A DNA stretch of 64,000 nucleotides, taken from contig NZ_OBMU01000002.1 in the NCBI RefSeq assembly GCF_900218065.1, positions 264,232 through 328,231 on the forward strand, written 5' to 3'. The notes beneath the pieces were generated by a model. It was not told the DNA's origin. It saw nothing but the letters and a program-made list of their open reading frames with translations, and searched no databases. The position numbers were made by a program, and so were the translations under genes. Positions 9,013 through 17,529 of this stretch are shown piece by piece. How positions within the stretch are numbered: position 1 is the first letter of the stretch; each line of letters begins with the position of its first letter. Source of the stretch: Novosphingobium sp. Chol11. Its GTDB lineage: Bacteria > Pseudomonadota > Alphaproteobacteria > Sphingomonadales > Sphingomonadaceae.

Positions 9013-9039
9013 GCGTAACTGTTTTGGCAGTCCTGTATC

Positions 9040-9837
9040 TCAGGGACCAGTGAAGGCTGTAATTCCTCCATCAACGACCAATTCTGTGCCAGTGATGTAG
9101 TTCGCCTCGTCAGAGGCCAGAAACAGGGCGGCATGCGCTACATCCCAAGCGTCACCCATCCGCGCCATGGGGACTTGCGCGTTACGGCGAGCGACCATTC
9201 CTTCATAGTCGCCTGCATTATATTTGTCCGCCAGCCGCTGAACGATCGGCGTCATCATCAGTCCGGGAACGACGCAGTTCATTCGCACACCCTTGGCGGC
9301 ATAGGAAACTGCGGTAACCTTGGTGAAGTGGATCAAGCCCGCTTTGGCAGCGGCATAGGCAACCTGGTCTTTGCCGACCCAGCGTTGTCCAGCGATAGAG
9401 GAGATGTTGACGATGGCGCCCGCACCCTGGCTTGCCATCACCGGCAGCGCGGCCTTGCTGGTCAAGAAAGCGCTCGTCAGATTGAGGTCGAGTTGGCGGC
9501 GCCAGACGGCTTCGTCCATCGTCTCGGGATTGCCAGGCTCCGAGCGTCCAACGTTGTTGATCAGCACGTCAAGGCGGCCAAAGCGGCCGACGCAGTCGTC
9601 AACGAGCGCCTGCACCTGCTCTCCGTTTGTCACGTCGCAGCTTGCCACGTGCATGACATGGCCTTCGCTTTTGACGATCTCGCAAGTCTCGGCGGCTGCA
9701 TCCAGATCAAGATCGACGCCCAGCACCGTTGCGCCCTGACGCGCGAGCAGAACGGCTATCGCCTTTCCATTGCCCCAACCGGGAGCAAAGGAGCCGCAAC
9801 CCGTGACGATGGCGATTTTATTATCCAGCCTTAGCAT
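9040..9837 (-). CDS. SDR family NAD(P)-dependent oxidoreductase
   Basis: This 265-residue classical short-chain dehydrogenase has an unusual expanded cofactor loop (TGCGSFAPGWGNGKA), NNVG, catalytic serine in NISSIAG and Y-x-x-x-K in YAAAKAG, and ends with ITGTELVVDGG. The start at 9837 is supported by AAGGAAGGGG; the frame stays open further upstream but with no ribosome site. It is divergent from the racemase-like gene by 77 bp, so the two may be co-regulated. The substrate is unknown. Confidence 0.88.
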   Translation of the reverse strand: MLRLDNKIAIVTGCGSFAPGWGNGKAIAVLLARQGATVLGVDLDLDAAAETCEIVKSEGHVMHVASCDVTNGEQVQALVDDCVGRFGRLDVLINNVGRSEPGNPETMDEAVWRRQLDLNLTSAFLTSKAALPVMASQGAGAIVNISSIAGQRWVGKDQVAYAAAKAGLIHFTKVTAVSYAAKGVRMNCVVPGLMMTPIVQRLADKYNAGDYEGMVARRNAQVPMARMGDAWDVAHAALFLASDEANYITGTELVVDGGITAFTGP

Positions 9838-9914
9838 CCAACCCCTTCCTTTCCACTTGCGGAAGGGGGATGGCAGCGCCATGGCCCAATGACAACTTAA
9901 TTGCGGAGAGTGCA

Positions 9915-10646
9915 ATGTCCCAGCCACCGCGCGTCATGCTCATCAGCGCTCTTGCCCAATCACCGGGGCCTGCGATGGACGCAATTCGCGAAGAATGGCC
10001 GGAAGCCAGCGCCCACAATCTGATCGATGACTCGCTCGCGGCTGACTATGCGGCGCTCGGCGAGATCACGGACGATATCTACGAAAGATTTTTGACGCTC
10101 GGCCGCTATGCGGCCGCGAGCAGTGATGGGCGTGCGCCGACCCAAGGCATATTGTTCACCTGTTCAGCCTTTCGTCCTGCAATCGAAAAGGTGAAGGCGG
10201 ATCTCGACATCCCAGTCATTACACCCAATGAAGGCGCTTTCGACGAAGCCCTGAGGCTTTGCCGCGACAAGCCGGAGGGCGGCCGCATTGGTTTGCTGCT
10301 CACATTTCAGGGATCCGTGGCGCCGCTGGTGGCCGAGATCAACGCCATGGCTGATGCGATGGGTCAGGCGCATCCGACTGTCGTACCGGCGCTCGCGGCC
10401 GGAGCGCTGGAGGCTCTCCAAGCAGGCGACGGCGATCGGCATGACGCCTTGAGCGCCGCCGCAGCCGCTACATTGCCGCCAGTCGATGTGATCGTCGTCG
10501 GGCAATTTTCCATGGCGCGCGCAGTCCCTCTCGTAAGAACACTGCGATCTGAACCAATATTGACGACGCCGCACATGGCGGTGCGCAAGATACGGCGCTT
10601 GATCGAGGAGGCAGAGCGGCTCACGGGACCCGAACCCTCTAATTGA
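9915..10646 (+). CDS. Asp/Glu/hydantoin racemase-fold protein with one catalytic cysteine
   Basis: This 243-residue protein resembles the aspartate/glutamate racemase and arylmalonate decarboxylase superfamily. The first catalytic cysteine is present (C83 in LFTCSAF), but the place where the second is normally found reads VIVVGQFSM (around G196-Q197). It is therefore unlikely to be a standard two-cysteine racemase; an isomerase or decarboxylase-like reaction is possible. GCGGAGAG precedes ATG 9915. It is divergent from an SDR gene within a catabolic island. Exact function is unknown. Confidence 0.72.
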   Translation: MSQPPRVMLISALAQSPGPAMDAIREEWPEASAHNLIDDSLAADYAALGEITDDIYERFLTLGRYAAASSDGRAPTQGILFTCSAFRPAIEKVKADLDIPVITPNEGAFDEALRLCRDKPEGGRIGLLLTFQGSVAPLVAEINAMADAMGQAHPTVVPALAAGALEALQAGDGDRHDALSAAAAATLPPVDVIVVGQFSMARAVPLVRTLRSEPILTTPHMAVRKIRRLIEEAERLTGPEPSN

Positions 10647-10730
10647 ATGGCTGAGAAGCGCCGTTACCAAGCTCGCGTCAAGAACGTTCAGGTAGGTTGG
10701 TCCAAATCCTCGTTCATTCCGGGTTCCGCA

Positions 10731-12452
10731 TCATCCTTGCGCATGCCCGAAGTCGGATGTCTGGTGAGATTGGCGATCCCGCCCGCCACGCCTGATCGCC
10801 GCCTGGACGCGGGCGACCAGCTCGCTGCGACGATATGGTTTGCCAAGCACGTCTAGCGCTTCCGGCTGCGGTCCCTGAAGAGCCATCTCGTCATTATAGC
10901 CGGTCGTAAGCAGTACTGGGACTTCAGGCGCGCGCGCCCTGACCTCCTGCGCTAGGGCGAGGCCATTGTGGGTTCCCGGCATCACCACGTCGGAGAAGAC
11001 GAGGGCGACGCCGCCATTTGCCGTCAGTTCCTCGAAGGCAGCCAGTCCCTGGTCATAATCATGGGCGACCCGGACATGATAGCCCGCCTCCCGCAGAGTC
11101 GCTTCGGCAATATCTGCGATCATCAGCTCGTCCTCAACGACGAGGATTGTCTTGCTGCTCTGCCGATCGACCTCATCAGGCCGGAAGCCTCCGGTGTCGG
11201 GTTCCAAAGCCATCTGCCGATCATCATCGACAGGGATGGGGAAGAAGAAGCGGACCGATGTGCCCTGTCCCTCGACGCTATCGATCTTCAGCGCCCCCCG
11301 CGACTGCTGCGCAAAGCCGTGCGCGGTGGCGAGGCCCAACCCTGTACCTGCTCCCTTCGGCTTGGTCGTGAAAAAGGGTTCGATCGCGCGTTGCAGCGTG
11401 TCTTGGGACATGCCGGTGCCGTCATCATCCACCCGCATCACGACATATTGGCCATGATCGAGGCCAGGCACGGGATGTTCTGCGTCCACCGTTTCCGTGC
11501 CGGTGGAAACCGTAATCACGCCGCCGGTGGCCACCGCGTCGCGCGCGTTGACGATGACGTTGATGAGGGCCATTTCCAGATGATTGGGATCGGCCTCGAT
11601 CTCAGGCAGCCGCCGCCGCAGGTTCAGTTGCAGGTCGGCACGCGACCCCACCGTTGAATCCAGCAGTTCAGCAATGGAACTGATAAGGCCGGTCAGTTCG
11701 ATCCGCCTTGGTTCGAGGCGGCTGCGACGGGCAAAGGACAGGAGCTGGGCGGTCAGCTTCGTCCCCCGGTCGGCCGCCTGCGTAGCAGCGGCATGATAGC
11801 GCCTGAACGTCCGATCATCGTCCCGCCGCGCGGCCATCATGTCGAGGCTGCCGCCGAGGACCTGAAGCAGATTGTTGAAGTCATGGGCAACCCCAGCCGT
11901 CAGCTGTCCGATGGATTCCATCTTCTGCGATTGGAAGCGGGTGGCCTCGGCCTCCCTGCGCGCGGTGACGTCGAGCTGACTGGCGAAGAAGTAGAGAAGC
12001 TCGCCATGCTCGTCATAGACCGGCCCGATGAAAACCCCGTTCCAAAAGGGGGAGCCGTCGCGCCGATAATTCAATATCTCGATGCTGATGGCGTGACGTG
12101 CCGCGACGGCCTCACGCAATTGCCGCACTACTTCACGGTCGGTCTGAGCGCCCTGCAGGAACCGGCAGTTGCGGCCGACCACCTCATCGAGGTCATAGCC
12201 GGTGAGATCGAGAAAGGCATTGTTTGCAAAAACGATCGGATTGTCGTCCTGCGCCGGATCGGTCAGGATCATTGGCATGCGCGTCATCTCGATCGCGGCG
12301 AAGAAGACGCTGCCACGTTCGTCGAGCGATGGGTTGGTGATGACGCTTTGCTTCCAGTGATGCTGCCCGCTTTGGCTGCCCAATATATTGTCGTGCGGCG
12401 TATCCATTTCGCCGCGCGATGGAATGCCGGTGGCTGCCTTGTCTTCCTCCAT
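10731..12452 (-). CDS. LOV-domain hybrid histidine kinase with receiver domain
   Basis: This 573-residue cytoplasmic sensor has a PAS/LOV domain (about 50-165) with the flavin-adduct cysteine motif GRNCRFLQG (C96), a HisKA-type phosphoacceptor segment (GVAHDFNNLLQVL, H190), an HATPase domain (N-box VNARDAV, DDDGTGM, GTGLGLATAHG), and a C-terminal receiver (phosphoacceptor D488 in VFSDVVMPG). LOV domains of this type sense blue light through FMN. No DNA-binding domain is present. The start overlaps the end of a decayed kinase fragment by one base (TGATG); the ribosome site is weak, so M16 is an alternative. The output partner is not encoded next to it. Confidence 0.88.
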   Translation of the reverse strand: MEEDKAATGIPSRGEMDTPHDNILGSQSGQHHWKQSVITNPSLDERGSVFFAAIEMTRMPMILTDPAQDDNPIVFANNAFLDLTGYDLDEVVGRNCRFLQGAQTDREVVRQLREAVAARHAISIEILNYRRDGSPFWNGVFIGPVYDEHGELLYFFASQLDVTARREAEATRFQSQKMESIGQLTAGVAHDFNNLLQVLGGSLDMMAARRDDDRTFRRYHAAATQAADRGTKLTAQLLSFARRSRLEPRRIELTGLISSIAELLDSTVGSRADLQLNLRRRLPEIEADPNHLEMALINVIVNARDAVATGGVITVSTGTETVDAEHPVPGLDHGQYVVMRVDDDGTGMSQDTLQRAIEPFFTTKPKGAGTGLGLATAHGFAQQSRGALKIDSVEGQGTSVRFFFPIPVDDDRQMALEPDTGGFRPDEVDRQSSKTILVVEDELMIADIAEATLREAGYHVRVAHDYDQGLAAFEELTANGGVALVFSDVVMPGTHNGLALAQEVRARAPEVPVLLTTGYNDEMALQGPQPEALDVLGKPYRRSELVARVQAAIRRGGRDRQSHQTSDFGHAQG

Positions 12453-12800
12453 CAGTCGATCTCGCTCGCCATATCTGCACGTACCGGTGCTAAAGAGTGG
12501 CTGAGGTTCTTCGCTGGATCAACCGGTGCGGAAAAGATGACGCGCAAACCCGGCCGGTTGTCATCATCCTCGATCGTCCCTGACAGCCGTTTGACCATGG
12601 CATTCAACCTACGCAATCCAAATCCCTGCCTGTTGCCCACGTCCTTTTCCCTTGTCAGCGACAATAAGCCGAAATCGGGCGCGGTGCTGCTCCAGAACAA
12701 CCAAAATGGGTCCTGGTGCCCCGCCATATGCATATTTCTGCGCGTTGATGACGAGTTCACCAGTATGAGTACCACGTTGACGGCATCGTTCAGTTAACAC
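12452..12800 (-). pseudogene. Decayed C-terminal fragment of an HWE/HisKA_2 histidine kinase
   Basis: Two overlapping frames together spell the ATPase domain of an HWE-type kinase. One frame (12609-12800) carries the N-box ELVINAQKYAYGG and VADKGKGRG; another (12452-12775) carries GFGLRRLNAMVKRLSGTIE and the C-terminus. Just before the N-box the second frame also reads LILVN, so the original frame appears broken at about 12755 and again at about 12630. No sensor or phosphoacceptor region remains. The first break could be loss of one GAAC copy from a tandem pair (inference). It lies directly upstream of the LOV kinase. Confidence 0.7.
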
Positions 12801-12821
12801 TTGAGCGGTCGATAGGACCTA

Positions 12822-12858
12822 AAATGAAAAAGGGGCCAGCAGATATCCTGCTGGCCCC
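12822..12858 (-). terminator. Rho-independent terminator of the TonB receptor gene
   Basis: An 11-bp GC-rich stem (12832-12842 paired with 12848-12858) with a 5-base loop is followed on the minus strand by TTTTTCATTTT. It lies 27 bp beyond the receptor stop codon. Confidence 0.85.
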
Positions 12859-12884
12859 GATCTCCGATAAAAGTTCCGTCGAAA

Positions 12885-15239
12885 TTAGAAGCGGAACATT
12901 CCGGTCAAACCGAACTCACGCGGATTGGTGACGTTCGCGGTACGATAGCCGGATTCATACGGCAAACCGGGCACCGGCGAGCCGGGGATGCCGGTGTTGA
13001 ACTGCGTGGTCCCCAGGCTGATATTGGTGATCCGCTTCTGATTCAGCACATTCTTAGCGAAAGCGGTGAGTTCAAAGCGATCGTCTTCAGTCCGGAAGCC
13101 CGCGAAGATGTTCAGCAGGGTGCGCGAACGATAGTCGTAATCGACCTGGTCAGCGTAGAAGCCAGGACGATAGTTGACCAAGGCCCGTACAAACGGGGTG
13201 ACCTGACCCATCGGAAAACGGATTTCCGTATTGGCCGTCAGGTTGAAGTCCGGCGTCTGCGACAACCGTCCATTGGTCTCGCAATAGCTGACATTGCCGG
13301 GGCCCGTGACAGCGGGAGAAGTTGCATCCTGGTTCGGCGAACCAGTACCGGCATAGTCATTGCAGGGCACGACAGCATTATCGTAGCGTGCACGGACATA
13401 GGAAGCGCTTACACCCAGGTCCCAGTTATCGTTGACGCGGCCATCGATCGACGCTTCCACGCCCTTGATCTTTGCATCGCCATTATAGTTGAAATCGAAG
13501 CCACCCGTCGGCGGGCTGGCTGCAGCCGACTCATAATAGATGCCGGTGAAGCGGTTCAGGTAATTTTCCAGGGTCTGGTAGAAAGCCGCTACAGTGAAGT
13601 TCACACGGTTGTCCAGCAGCTTGCCCTTCAGGCCAACTTCAAAGGAGTCGGTTTTTTCGGGCTGCGTACGGATCAGGTCCCGGCTCACACCCAGCGGAAC
13701 CGCCACGCCCGTGCTACCGGCGCGGTAGGAATGCCCATAAGCGAAATAGGCATTGAGCCGCGAGTTAAACTCGTAGGATACCGTCACACCGCCGGTCAGC
13801 GGCTTGTTGGTGAACCGCTGCAGGTCGGCCGGGACGCCTTGCTGCGGCGGAAGCACGAATGCGGGCGCACCGATCGCCGGATTGCCAGGCGACGACACGA
13901 AGATGTCGGTCGTCTGGACATTCTTGAGGATCGAATAACGCAGGCCGCCTTCGATCGAGAAGCCGTTCGAACGATACCGCAGATTGCCGTTAAATGACCA
14001 GGTCTGCGTATCCACGGGGGTGAGTACCAGGGTATCGATCGGCACATAGGCGCCAAATGCGATCGGGAGAGGAGCGAAGAACTGATCTGCGCGCTGATTG
14101 GTGACAACGGTGCCAGTCTGCTTCGTGTAGAATGCGCCTACGCCCCAACCGAAGCCTTCCTTGTTGTTGGAGGCAAGACGAACTTCAGCCGAGTCCACCT
14201 TGTAAGGCGAGCGGACCGTGGATGCGTACACATAATCCGGGATGGCGTTGCCCGCGTCGAGATCGCGCTCAGCAGTCAGCCTGCTGTACTGATGAGCTCC
14301 GACGAACGACAGGGTTGCCGGACCGAGATCATAGTCGAATGCCAGGTTAACGATGTGGCTCTCATTCTGGTTGCGGAAGCGGCCGTCCGAGACTGCGGCA
14401 TAGTCCGAAGCGTCAAGCGCCGGACCCGACCGGTTGAAGCCATCTGCCAGAGCGCCGGAACCAACAACCTGCTGGTTCTGAAGATTGTCGGCGAACAGAT
14501 ACTGATAGCTCAGATAAGCGGTGAAATCGCTGCTCGGACGCCAGCCCAAGGTCACGCGCGCGCTTTCGGTGCGGCTGCGCGAGCGCTCGTCGCGCGTGAT
14601 GTTGCGCACATTGTTCAGGCGGTTGCCATCGACGAGGCCAGCAACGCGGATCGCAAGCGTGTCATTGAACGGCAGCGAAACGCCTGCCTGGACGTTGTAG
14701 CCAGCGCGCGACGTCGCGGTCGCCTGTGCATAGCCTTCGATCTCGTCGAAGTTCGGGCGGCGCGTCGCGATGGTGATGGAACCGGCCGGGGCGGACAGGC
14801 CGCGCAGCAGGCCCTGCGGCCCACGCAGCACTTCGATCTGCTGAATGTCATACAGGGCGGTGTAGACGGTTTGCGCGTCGGTCGGAATTTCGTTGTAATA
14901 GACCTGCACCGCCGGGCTGGTGCCCTGGTCAGGATCGAAGGTCACGCCGCGCAGGGTCGTCGTGTTGTTGCGGCCTGAGGTGTTGGTGAGTTCAAGGCCC
15001 GGCGCGAGCTGCTGCACGTCCTTGGCATCGAAGATGTTGAACTTCTGGAGCTGCTCGCCCGTTGCCACGTTGACGGTCATCGGCACAGACTGGAGCGAGC
15101 GCGCCTCACGCGTTGCGGTCACGACGATCTCGTTTACGTCATTGCCTTCGCTGCCGGCGGCATCCTGTGCCAAAGCAGCTGCCGGTGCGATCAGAGCGGC
15201 GCTGCACAACAACGCAGCGAGGGTATTCGCCTTTTTCAT
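12885..15239 (-). CDS. TonB-dependent outer membrane receptor
   Basis: This 784-residue receptor has a signal peptide (MKKANTLAALLCSAALIAPA...ALAQ), a plug domain (NEIVVTATREARSLQSVPMT to VLRGPQGLLRGLSAPAGSI), and a barrel ending in phenylalanine (GLTGMFRF), typical of outer membrane proteins. GGAAAGGATGAC precedes the ATG. It is divergent from the endoglycoceramidase-like gene with a 337-bp shared upstream region and has its own strong terminator. Uptake of a lipid- or sugar-derived product is possible from that pairing but not shown. Confidence 0.93.
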   Translation of the reverse strand: MKKANTLAALLCSAALIAPAAALAQDAAGSEGNDVNEIVVTATREARSLQSVPMTVNVATGEQLQKFNIFDAKDVQQLAPGLELTNTSGRNNTTTLRGVTFDPDQGTSPAVQVYYNEIPTDAQTVYTALYDIQQIEVLRGPQGLLRGLSAPAGSITIATRRPNFDEIEGYAQATATSRAGYNVQAGVSLPFNDTLAIRVAGLVDGNRLNNVRNITRDERSRSRTESARVTLGWRPSSDFTAYLSYQYLFADNLQNQQVVGSGALADGFNRSGPALDASDYAAVSDGRFRNQNESHIVNLAFDYDLGPATLSFVGAHQYSRLTAERDLDAGNAIPDYVYASTVRSPYKVDSAEVRLASNNKEGFGWGVGAFYTKQTGTVVTNQRADQFFAPLPIAFGAYVPIDTLVLTPVDTQTWSFNGNLRYRSNGFSIEGGLRYSILKNVQTTDIFVSSPGNPAIGAPAFVLPPQQGVPADLQRFTNKPLTGGVTVSYEFNSRLNAYFAYGHSYRAGSTGVAVPLGVSRDLIRTQPEKTDSFEVGLKGKLLDNRVNFTVAAFYQTLENYLNRFTGIYYESAAASPPTGGFDFNYNGDAKIKGVEASIDGRVNDNWDLGVSASYVRARYDNAVVPCNDYAGTGSPNQDATSPAVTGPGNVSYCETNGRLSQTPDFNLTANTEIRFPMGQVTPFVRALVNYRPGFYADQVDYDYRSRTLLNIFAGFRTEDDRFELTAFAKNVLNQKRITNISLGTTQFNTGIPGSPVPGLPYESGYRTANVTNPREFGLTGMFRF

Positions 15240-15576
15240 GTCATCCTTTCCAAGGTTCAGGGATTAGGTCCCGCGAATGGTGCCGCCGCTAGACGCGGCG
15301 CGGCCAAGCCGCAATCCGGTTCAGCATCTGACAGCAATTTTCGAACGAAACCGTGCTTTATATGCAACAGATGGTCAGAGGATTTGACGGTTTATCCCAT
15401 TAATCCTGCATATTAGCGCTGCTGATATGACGATTTGCAAATCGCGGGGTCGCCTGGCGGCTCGGCGGAGGGAGGACCGGAAAGGAAGCTAAGTAATGCG
15501 TTAAGGCTCGATCACGGACTTGCTATTAGTACATAATCGTTCGAATAATGAGGTATTTTAGAGAGAGGCCAGGATC
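15240..15576. promoter_or_regulatory. 337-bp divergent promoter region with palindrome CGATTTGCAAATCG
   Basis: This region separates the TonB receptor from the GH5 gene. The only clear signal is the 14-bp perfect palindrome at 15431-15444, suitable for a dimeric regulator. It is 192 bp from the receptor start and 133 bp from the GH5 start. No gene is seen here. Confidence 0.45.
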
Positions 15577-17523
15577 ATGAAAATGCCCCAGTCGTTGCTG
15601 GTGACCTTCGCCATGTGCATGGCGAGCACCGCTCTTGCCGCACCAGCCGAGCAGCGCATTGCTCAGCAAGGCCGCTGGTTCGTGGATCAGACTGGCCGCA
15701 CGATCATGATCCATGGCGGCAATGTCACGCTTCCCGAATTCCGGGCTGGCGGTTCCGATGATCAGCGATGGAGTGCGGAGACGCCCTCCCGCATGGCGGA
15801 ACAGGGCTTCAACGGCGTGCGGCTCGTCATCTTCCTGTCGGGTTTGATGCCGCGACCCGGCGTCATCGACACAGCCTATATGGAGCGCATCGCGAAAACC
15901 GTGGCGGCGTACAAGGAAGCGGGGATCTACACCCTCATCGATTTCCATCAGGATCAATATTCTGCGCTGGTTGGCGTACGAGGCATGCCGGACTGGGCGG
16001 TCTTTGCTGACGGTCATCAGCGTATCCCCGGCATGAATTTCCCGATGGGCTATTTCAAGGATCCTGCGGTCCAGCGTTCCTTCGACAATTTCTGGAAGAA
16101 CCATCCGGTTTCCGGCACGGGGAAGGGTGTCCAGGATCTTTATGTAGAGGGTCTGGCGGCGGTGGCGCGGCGGTTCCGGGACGATCCGGCCGTGATTGGC
16201 ATCGATGTCATGAATGAACCAGCGACTGGAAGCAGATGTGCGCAGCCTGATCCGGCCAAGGCGAACTGCCGGGAGCTGGAACAGGAACTGCTGAAACCCT
16301 TTTATGAAAAGGCGTCGCGGGCGATCAATGAAGCTGCGCCGCGGATGATCGTCTTTGTCGAGCCCTTCATGCTCCAGGGGGCTCTTGGCACGCCGATCAA
16401 CACGCCCTTTGCCGCCGCGCAGGGGACGCGCGGCTTTTCCTTCCACAATTATGGTCCGGTCAAAGAAGTACGCGACCGGGTGAACGATGGCGCACTGGCC
16501 CATGCTCAACAGGAGAAGGCGGCGATCATCAATACGGAGTGGGGCTTCAGCAACGATCCCGCCGAGATAGCGGGACAGGCCGTCGACTTCGACATGCGCC
16601 ACATATCCTGGCTTGCCTGGACGCGGGGCGCGTTCGAGGCTCTGGTCGATCCCAAGCTGCGTGATCGGGGCAATGGCAATCGCGTCGCCCTGCTGCGCGC
16701 CTATGCGCGCCCCTATGCAGAGGCGACGGCGGGCACGCCGGTGACGATGAGCTTCGACGGCGCTAAGGGCGTGATGCGGTATCATTATACCTCTGCACCG
16801 CCCGGTGGTGGCGCGGCGAAGGGCGAGACCATGATCCGCATCCCGGCGGTCAACTATCCGGGCGGCTACACTGTCACGGTAAGCGGCGGCACGGTCCGTT
16901 CGGCAAAGAACGCGCCGGTCCTGCGGATAGCGAATACGCGGGGCGCCAGGGACGTGACGGTCACGCTCAGCCGCGTCGGGGAATTGCCGCCGCTTCCGGC
17001 GGGCAAGGGCGAGCCGGACCGGAGCGAGGCCGCCTTGCGCGCGCTGCCGCCGATCCCGGCAGGTCCGCTCACGCGCAATTCCCTTCTGGGCCATATCGTC
17101 GTGACATCGGGCGGACGGGCGCTGCTCGACCGGCAGGTGCCGGGCATGCTCGCAGGGATGAGCCATGTCCATGGGTGGGAGAAGATGACACTCGCCAGCG
17201 TCCAGCAGTTCGACAGCAATACGCTGAACGAGGCGAAGATGAAGCAGATCGAGGCGGAGCTTGCCACGCTGAAGGTCGTGGCGGGGCCGGTCAAGGTTCA
17301 GGCGGCAGACCGGCTCAGCACCGAGTCCCTCACCAGCGACCTGCTCGCCGATCCGCGTGCGCGCGCGATCCTCGACCGGGAGGCTCCGGGCCTGTCGACC
17401 TCTTCTCAGCAAGGACTGTTTCCCCAGACGCGGCTGCGCGCGCTTCAGCCTGCCATGCCGGAAATCTTGACCGACGCCGCGCTCGACCGGATCGAAAAGG
17501 CGCTGGCGGGGCTGCCGAAATAA
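15577..17523 (+). CDS. Secreted GH5 glycosidase, endoglycoceramidase-like, with C-terminal repeat
   Basis: This 648-residue exported enzyme has a signal peptide cut near TALAAP, then a GH5 barrel with the endoglycoceramidase-type signature DFHQDQYS, acid/base E214 (DVMNEP) and nucleophile E321 (NTEWGF). Such enzymes release the oligosaccharide from ceramide glycolipids. A beta-sandwich follows to about residue 485. The last 140 residues look like two copies of a small domain (RALLDRQVPGML and RAILDREAPGLS), not part of standard endoglycoceramidases. It is divergent from a TonB receptor. The substrate could be foreign or the cell's own glycosphingolipid; other GH5 specificities are possible. 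Confidence 0.8.
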   Translation: MKMPQSLLVTFAMCMASTALAAPAEQRIAQQGRWFVDQTGRTIMIHGGNVTLPEFRAGGSDDQRWSAETPSRMAEQGFNGVRLVIFLSGLMPRPGVIDTAYMERIAKTVAAYKEAGIYTLIDFHQDQYSALVGVRGMPDWAVFADGHQRIPGMNFPMGYFKDPAVQRSFDNFWKNHPVSGTGKGVQDLYVEGLAAVARRFRDDPAVIGIDVMNEPATGSRCAQPDPAKANCRELEQELLKPFYEKASRAINEAAPRMIVFVEPFMLQGALGTPINTPFAAAQGTRGFSFHNYGPVKEVRDRVNDGALAHAQQEKAAIINTEWGFSNDPAEIAGQAVDFDMRHISWLAWTRGAFEALVDPKLRDRGNGNRVALLRAYARPYAEATAGTPVTMSFDGAKGVMRYHYTSAPPGGGAAKGETMIRIPAVNYPGGYTVTVSGGTVRSAKNAPVLRIANTRGARDVTVTLSRVGELPPLPAGKGEPDRSEAALRALPPIPAGPLTRNSLLGHIVVTSGGRALLDRQVPGMLAGMSHVHGWEKMTLASVQQFDSNTLNEAKMKQIEAELATLKVVAGPVKVQAADRLSTESLTSDLLADPRARAILDREAPGLSTSSQQGLFPQTRLRALQPAMPEILTDAALDRIEKALAGLPK

Positions 17524-17529
17524 GGCAGC

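Noticed and set aside
15526..17412. Long antisense open frame opposite the GH5 gene
   Set aside because: It is the usual shadow of a high-GC gene; the plus-strand protein has a signal peptide and catalytic motifs.
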